64,000 bases of DNA. Source: Cristatella mucedo (Eukaryota > Bryozoa > Phylactolaemata > Cristatellidae). Each line of letters begins with the position of its first letter. Position 1 is the first letter of the stretch. Under the pieces are notes generated by a model that did not search any database, was not told where the DNA came from, and was given only the letters and a program-made list of their open reading frames with translations. The stretch is from the NCBI GenBank assembly GCA_009760855.2, contig WPIO01000009.1:1209001-1273000 (forward strand), in the 5' to 3' direction. This document shows positions 58,945 to 64,000 of the stretch, piece after piece. The position numbers and the translations under genes were made by a program.

Positions 58945-59110
58945 CAGGGTTTTAAGCGGCCAGTTAGATTTACTAAGGCTGATAAGCTTTGACTTACATC
59001 AGCTGATTTTCGGGTTACCATGTTACTCAGGTAATCGAGCCAATCATTCAGATTGTCAGTAAGAATGAACTGATATACATGCCTTTGAACCAATTTAGCT
59101 ACGAATAAAA
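58945..59110. repeat. Duplicated block (pairs with 8770-8945)
   Basis: See 8770-8945. It places DNA to the right of CRP-4 in the same unit order as that to the right of CRP-1. Confidence 0.5.
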
Positions 59111-59603
59111 AACCTATTCTTGTTACCATTTTAATGCCTCTCGACGATAGGCTATGGGCTTTTCAGCTGAGTCTCGATTGAGAGCTATATGCGTAGCCAC
59201 TGAATTGGGACGCTTATAAGATGGATTCGATAAGATGAGGCTTATGAGTGGCATTATGTATGGTAGAGATAATTGTAACTTATGACCTGGCTACTATATA
59301 AGGCTTGTTCGTGACCTCTGTCGTGGCTGTGAAGCAACTGTCTGCCTGTTGGGTAGCCCTGACCGTGAATATGTTGGTGAGTTAGCAGGAAATCTACCGA
59401 TAGTTGCACTGAATTTTTCTATTTTTGGGATGAGTGTATTATTTTTTGATAAGTCGGAATTATCAGTTATGCATATTTATAATGAAATCATGTATGATAC
59501 CGATATCCACATTGCCACACTTCCATAGCAGCATGCATCTAAGTGCATATAGGGTGGTCTATTAGTCAGAAGGAACCATGCAAATGTTTTAATCTCATGC
59601 CCA

Positions 59604-59775
59604 CCTAGTTTGGCCATGTGGTTAAGGTGCTCGACTTAATGTACAGAGCTTAAGCTCATTCATCTGATACCAGAGGTAAAAGGCTCGGAGCCCACTGTTA
59701 TGTGTGAGGTGCAGGAAACAAGATTAAGGTTTCTTAAAGGGTACCTTGCGAACTACTGATAATATATTATATTTA
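59604..59775 (+). mobile_element. SINE-A copy, diverged
   Basis: Head ttggccatgtggttaaggtgctcgac (box A region) and box B-like ggctcggagccc near 59690, then gtgaggtgcaggaaacaagatta and a LINE-1-like tail (tttcttaaaggg) with TAATATATTATATT. An internal duplication or insertion lengthens the head. Confidence 0.55.
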
Positions 59776-60825
59776 TAACATGTATTACAATCAAAGATCA
59801 ATCGAATCAGGACTGTAAATATTAAGCAAAAAGAGAAGCTGCTCTTATATTGGCCGACCCAGAAATATCGTCAATTATCTGTTACATGCGAGTGGTATGA
59901 TGATTCATGCTTTATGTTTAAATATGCAGTTTGAATTGCTCTGCAAAATATACTTCTAGAGACTTGACGAATTTTCGGAGGTTCATGTACAACGTCAGCC
60001 ATTGAATAAGTATTGCTGATTGCTATTCTAGATGCCTTGTATGAATGTTAAATTTAGAGATGGGGCAGCATAAAAATATGCAGGCTGTTCTATCACTTCT
60101 TAGTAAACCTACCTAGCCGGTACTAATAATTTCACTGAACAGAATTACTTATTCCTTTGTAATCGGCCACCTAAGAAGTTCTGCTTAGTGGGACAGTCTT
60201 TAAAAGCCACGAACAATTATTTTGCCACATAGTCAATGAGCTTCGGTGAATTGAACTACGTTTTACGAATGAAAACTTAAAAAAGCTGCGGGTATGTTTT
60301 AAAATTATTAATAACTTTTACGGTAAACAGCATCCTAAGGAACTTACTCTGTTCCGGTAATCTAAAACTCCATGTAAAAGCATAAATCTCGAAGGGTTAG
60401 TGGCATGTCTAGTATTAAGTTTCTAAAGCAAACTAGAACGAGCTTCGTCCAGCATGCTAAAGTGTACATACAGACACTCGGGCCAAAGGTAAGTGAGACT
60501 TTTCGTAAGAGGTTAGTAGGCCCAACATGTTTTGCCTGACTCGTGCAGAGGTAGGAACCATCTACGAGTTTCAACAACAAACGCCAAGCTTACGGAAGCG
60601 AAGGTAAAGCTTACTTTAATAGATGCACGTGGAATCAGGAATATCTAGAATCACATGGGAGCGAAAATTGCACTGCTAGAAATAAGCACAGCGAACAGGG
60701 AATTCCAACATTTCTGCGAACGTAGGTTGTGTGGATAGATCACAAAAAACTTCATTTCATTGCAAGGAACAGAAGGATTATATAAAAGTGAGGAGCACAT
60801 TATGTTTAATCTAATGTATCTCCGC

Positions 60826-61240
60826 CTGTAACTCCAGAAAAACCATACCCACTTGGTGTGTGCTACGCAGGATAGTTTTGTGTAGCCAACTCACAGCCTA
60901 AGCGGCTTTCGGTACGCATTCGGTAGCCAACAAACTTCATCTCACGCAGCAAAGAGAAAGTGAGAAGCATAGCAGATTCAGGAGATCAGTTGAGGTAGTG
61001 AGTAGCATGGAAATAGCAGCTCAGGACTTCTGAAAAGGATTAGCCATAGTCGGCAGCAGGAGAGTAGTTGTCGTTGCCTAAGAATTGTGGAAGCCTGTTC
61101 CACCTTCTAGGACCTGCCGAACTAAAGCTTCCGTCGCCAACGGTCTTAAAGTGAAAGAATGGAACAATAATTTACTGGCTATAGACCCCTGAAGGCATGA
61201 AGAGGCTGAAACTGATGCAGCAGTTCAGCTAGGTGTGGAG
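60826..61240 (-). mobile_element. LINE-2 3' end, part 1
   Basis: Minus-strand reading of 61140 downwards gives FKTVGDGSFSSAGPRRWN, a classic C-terminal LINE motif, followed by RLPQFL, a stop and about 250 bases of 3' UTR ending gcggagatacattagatta. Same sequence as 41099-41400 and 14372-14675. Confidence 0.7.
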
Positions 61241-61244
61241 TAGC

Positions 61245-61740
61245 GAAGCCGTGGCGGCCTTGTGGGCAGCTTGTAAGCACACATGAGTAGCAAGGTCAGA
61301 TGGTGCGAAGGAACATGACTCTGCAGCCTAGGAGCACTGGGCGGATACCCTATGAACGCTACGACTCTATAAGTTGCTGCAGGATCGCGAATGGTGGAGG
61401 CCTGACGATGACTCGGCAGGTGACTTGTGCAGTGCTGCTAAAATCCAGACATCGGAGGCATCCATGGAAACATCCACCTACCCCAAACTGCTGCCAGCTG
61501 TCGGGCTCATTCGGAACGATCAATTGCTCGACAGTGCAAAAACAAGGCATGCATGCAACATAAGGTCTGCAGATGGAGTACCAGACGGGAGGGACGGCAG
61601 GATATCCTCGTCTCCGGCAGCCGTCTAGAGTGTGTTGACTGGGCTTGGCCGGCTTGGTTTGGAGAATCGGTGCTTGAGTCAGCAGGCTTGTTGTTCTGTC
61701 GGGCTACCCAGCCGGGTCCATGACGACAGGTCATGTAGCG
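61245..61740. other. GC-rich insert within LINE-2, unidentified
   Basis: About 500 bases, clearly richer in GC than the surroundings, lie between two LINE-2 parts. Open frames exist on both strands (for example 61300-61563 and 61374-61628, plus). One reads YKLLQDREWWRP, recalling a Gln-Asp-Arg-x-x-Trp-Arg motif of some LINE C-termini. Identity is unknown; it might be another mobile element or an internal LINE-2 segment. Confidence 0.35.
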
Positions 61741-61744
61741 GGCT

Positions 61745-61968
61745 GTCAAAAATCGGTAGGCTGGTGCGTGTGAGTAAAGTGAAATGTAAGCAATGCTGAA
61801 GATTTGAAAATCAATTGAATACTTGACAGGATGCCACAGCAACTTGAACAGAAGTAAGGTGATGCACAACCTATGCCACTGACAACTGAGCAGACGAGCT
61901 GCTGAGTTTAGCACCCGTTGGAATGAATTCAGCAAGCTGCCTGTAAGTAATATAAACTTGCTAGCCAT
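61745..61968 (-). mobile_element. LINE-2 part 2, reverse transcriptase C-terminal fragment
   Basis: Minus-strand frame with RVLNSAARLL, then LLFKLLWHPVKYSIDFQ, then YSHAPAY: the LNAAARLI...LHWLPVxxRIDFK...L.G.AP.Y pattern of CR1/L2-like reverse transcriptases. Diverged from LINE-1. A shared copy is at 45404-45710. Confidence 0.7.
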
Positions 61969-63006
61969 GCCATTATGAATTCACGTATTGCAGAGATTGT
62001 TAAAAAGCATAATTATCAAAATTGCAGGGCATTGACTAGTGCAATAGATTCTTCCATTATTTTGCAAATTCGATACTGGTTGAAAATCTACCGGAACTAA
62101 ACATACTGGTTGAACATGCTAACGGATTTCGCTGCTTCGATGTGATAGTGGCCAGTAAAACAGCACACTGGACTGTAGTTCCTAATGTTTATTGAACCAA
62201 GTTTAAGCAGCTGAAACCGTGGGAAAGAGAAGCTGAAGGATCTGAAAAGTACTTACCAACCCTCCCTGGTAACCTGATGCCACTCCAGCTAATCAAGCCA
62301 CATTTTATTGACGTGGAGGCCGTGTGAAGGTATCTGGCAGCATGCTCTAAATCGTCAAACCTTGCACCAGTCAGGCACCAGCTAAACAAGAAACTATGGA
62401 CGACCAACGATCAGTATTTTCAGTATCATAGTGAAACAAAACTGGTAATTTGATTGGAATACTGAAATGGATAAGCAGTGATGGTGTGCAATGCCATCCT
62501 GGTAATCAGTAAACATCCAGGTATTCGGATCAAAGAAGACAGCTAAAGTAAAACGGGGGCTAAGTGCATGTTCCTCCTGCTACCAACCCAGTAACCTATA
62601 TCTGTACATACTCAGCGACCATCTAGAATGATTTTAGCACCATTTCTTGGAACCTATTCTCACACTATGCAGATTTAATACATGTCCATAGGGGTTTGCA
62701 TGTACGGTGGGTGTGGCACTAAGCGTTCGATCAAGTTATGAGCTGTAGCTTTATATCACTGTCAAACTCCTGAATGAATTGAATGTAGACACAGCTATAC
62801 TTATAGGATTAAGCATAACAAAGAACCTGGAGCACAATAAAGGCCTTTTGATTGAAACAAAATAAATGTCGAGGGTATTTAAAAGGCAGTACTAGCCTTC
62901 TTCAAGCACATCTCAATTATAGTGCCTGTATATTTCACAAATCTGTACCAGTGCTTTAATACTCCTAAGTCTTCCAGTGTATTAGTCTTACTTATAAATA
63001 TACGAA

Positions 63007-63135
63007 ATAAAGTAAAATTCGCTTGCATAGAGCACACAAAAAGACTTCATCTCTATTGAGGTGCTTCACATGTGCGGCAGGGCTCAAGCCAACGACTTCT
63101 ATAATCAAGAGCATTCACCATGACCTCGGTCATCT
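63007..63135 (-). mobile_element. SINE-A copy shared by blocks A and B
   Basis: Same element as 47222-47335. Minus strand: ggcttgagccctg (box B region), cacatgtgaagcacctcaatagaga, then a tail. Retained from before the duplication. Confidence 0.65.
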
Positions 63136-63364
63136 CTGGCAAATATGTACTGACCTCAACCATCGAAGTGAAACATCAAAAAACTTTTCCAAAAAAAACT
63201 CTTTGCTGCTTTCAGTATGCATTGAAATCTTTCGCCTATTAAGGCAAAACTGTTTTTTTTTCTAGTAAGATAAAATCAAACGCACTAGTTCCAAAAAAAC
63301 CTACTTGGATTTGAAAATGGGAGAACCCCAGCCCTCAAAGCGGTTCTAAGCCAAACTGGTTTTT

Positions 63365-63480
63365 TCCAATGGTTCGGATCAAGGTCTGGCAAAGGTCATG
63401 GGCTCGAGCCCCGTGGCCGACGTGAAGTGCGTAAATAGAGATTGAGCTTTCTTAATGAGTTATGCAAATGAATTAAATTT
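63365..63480 (+). mobile_element. SINE-A copy unique to block B
   Basis: Contains ggtcatgggctcgagccccgtgg (box B GGCTCGAGCC), gtgaagtgcgtaaatagagattgag and a LINE-1-like end with aatgaattaaattt. Block A lacks it at the equivalent place (about 47570). Confidence 0.65.
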
Positions 63481-63484
63481 TTGT

Positions 63485-63585
63485 AATCTGTAGGTCACGT
63501 TCCAAAGCGACATTTTGCTAAACCAAAAATCGGCTACATCGAAACATTTCTAACTTTTTGCACTCTTACAATGCCCAGTTCATAT
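63485..63585 (+). mobile_element. Ancient LINE-1 fragment
   Basis: tctgtaggtcacgttccaaagcgac, ttgctaaacc and cttacaatg match the LINE-1 segment coding for LGVIFQSDLSLDD. Partner of 47590-47690. Confidence 0.5.
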
Positions 63586-64000
63586 CTACTTAGACGTGAA
63601 GTCCACATCCAACTTGCTAAATGCATTTTCATCTTAACTTCTTGAGTTTCGCAGTTCAATACTTATTGATAGGTCTTACGAGCTATCAAACCAGCTCTAT
63701 AGAGCTGAAAAACTCTGTAGTTTGTCCTGCCTGTCGTATCTGGTGCTGTGCCACATTGAGCGACTACTTAAAAACTTCAGATAGCTTCTCACTAAGCAGC
63801 TTTTAGCATTTGTAATTTTTTTGCTCAAGTTTAGCCCAATTTAATTTCTCACACGGGCCTTAGTTTTGAAACTTATTTTCTATTGAATTAGTCCTTTATA
63901 CATTTTCTTTTCAGAATCAAGCTTAGTAGAAGTAATCTAGCCAACCTATAATCTAGTATTAGCTTGTTATTTAGCCTAACGACCTTTAAGGCCTTAAAAT

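Larger units (their letters stand above)
60150..63990. repeat. Segmental duplication block B (pairs with 44800-48220)
   Basis: Counterpart of block A, described there. It runs to or past the right edge of the window. In block A the next peptide gene (CRP-4) lies about 1.9 kb beyond the end of the aligned part. Confidence 0.75.

Noticed and set aside
63023-63265. 80-codon frame with a similar frame at 47231-47467
   Set aside because: Both overlie the reverse-oriented SINE-A shared by blocks A and B; the similarity is due to the repeat.

Overview
The window is nuclear DNA from an animal, probably an invertebrate. It is AT-rich, has no operons or dense coding, and is crowded with decayed non-LTR retrotransposons, tRNA-derived SINEs and microsatellites. 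The lineage cannot be fixed from sequence alone. CR1/L2-type LINEs and a SPIN-like hAT miniature element fit a flatworm, mollusc or other spiralian, but this is a guess. No conserved housekeeping gene is recognisable.

The only convincing host gene family is a tandem array of small secreted cysteine-rich peptide genes (here CRP-1 to CRP-4), all on the minus strand, at about 4.0, 22.0, 39.8 and 50.0 kb. Each lies in a large, diverged segmental duplication that also carries the 3' UTR, an intron and a non-coding first exon. CRP-1 is intact: 81 residues, signal peptide, six cysteines spaced C-x5-C-x2-C-x6-C-x10-C-x-C. CRP-2 is frameshifted, CRP-3 is gutted (internal tandem duplication, SINE insertion, stops) and CRP-4 has one premature stop. 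The array therefore looks like a birth-and-death family.

Most remaining recognisable DNA is one LINE family (LINE-1 here; CR1/L2-type endonuclease plus reverse transcriptase, 3' end in TAA/TTA repeats). The best copy is at 51.5-55.0 kb on the minus strand, with a 991-codon open frame, nested inside an older plus-strand copy. Others lie at 1.4-2.1, 7.1-8.6, 11.4-13.0, 27.3-30.1, 30.9-32.4, 32.6-35.5, 36.2-38.7, 43.3-44.7, 45.9-46.3 and 56.6-57.7 kb, plus many short 3' tails. A second LINE family (LINE-2) is seen at 14.4, 40.6, 41.1, 45.4 and 60.8-62.0 kb. SINE-A has a tRNA-like head and a LINE-1-like tail; SINE-B has a tRNA-like head and an unrelated body. A 179-bp hAT miniature element at 26.0 kb closely resembles the SPIN family.

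Layout: 1-18 kb, unit 1 with CRP-1; 18.3-27 kb, unit 2 with CRP-2 and the SPIN-like element; 27-38.7 kb, LINE-1 graveyard; 39-48.2 kb, CRP-3 remnant and duplication block A; 48.6-51.2 kb, CRP-4; 51.4-57.7 kb, nested LINEs; 58-64 kb, duplication block B, paralogous to A. Stretches not listed as features hold nothing I can support. Paralogy statements come from reading by eye, so boundaries are approximate.
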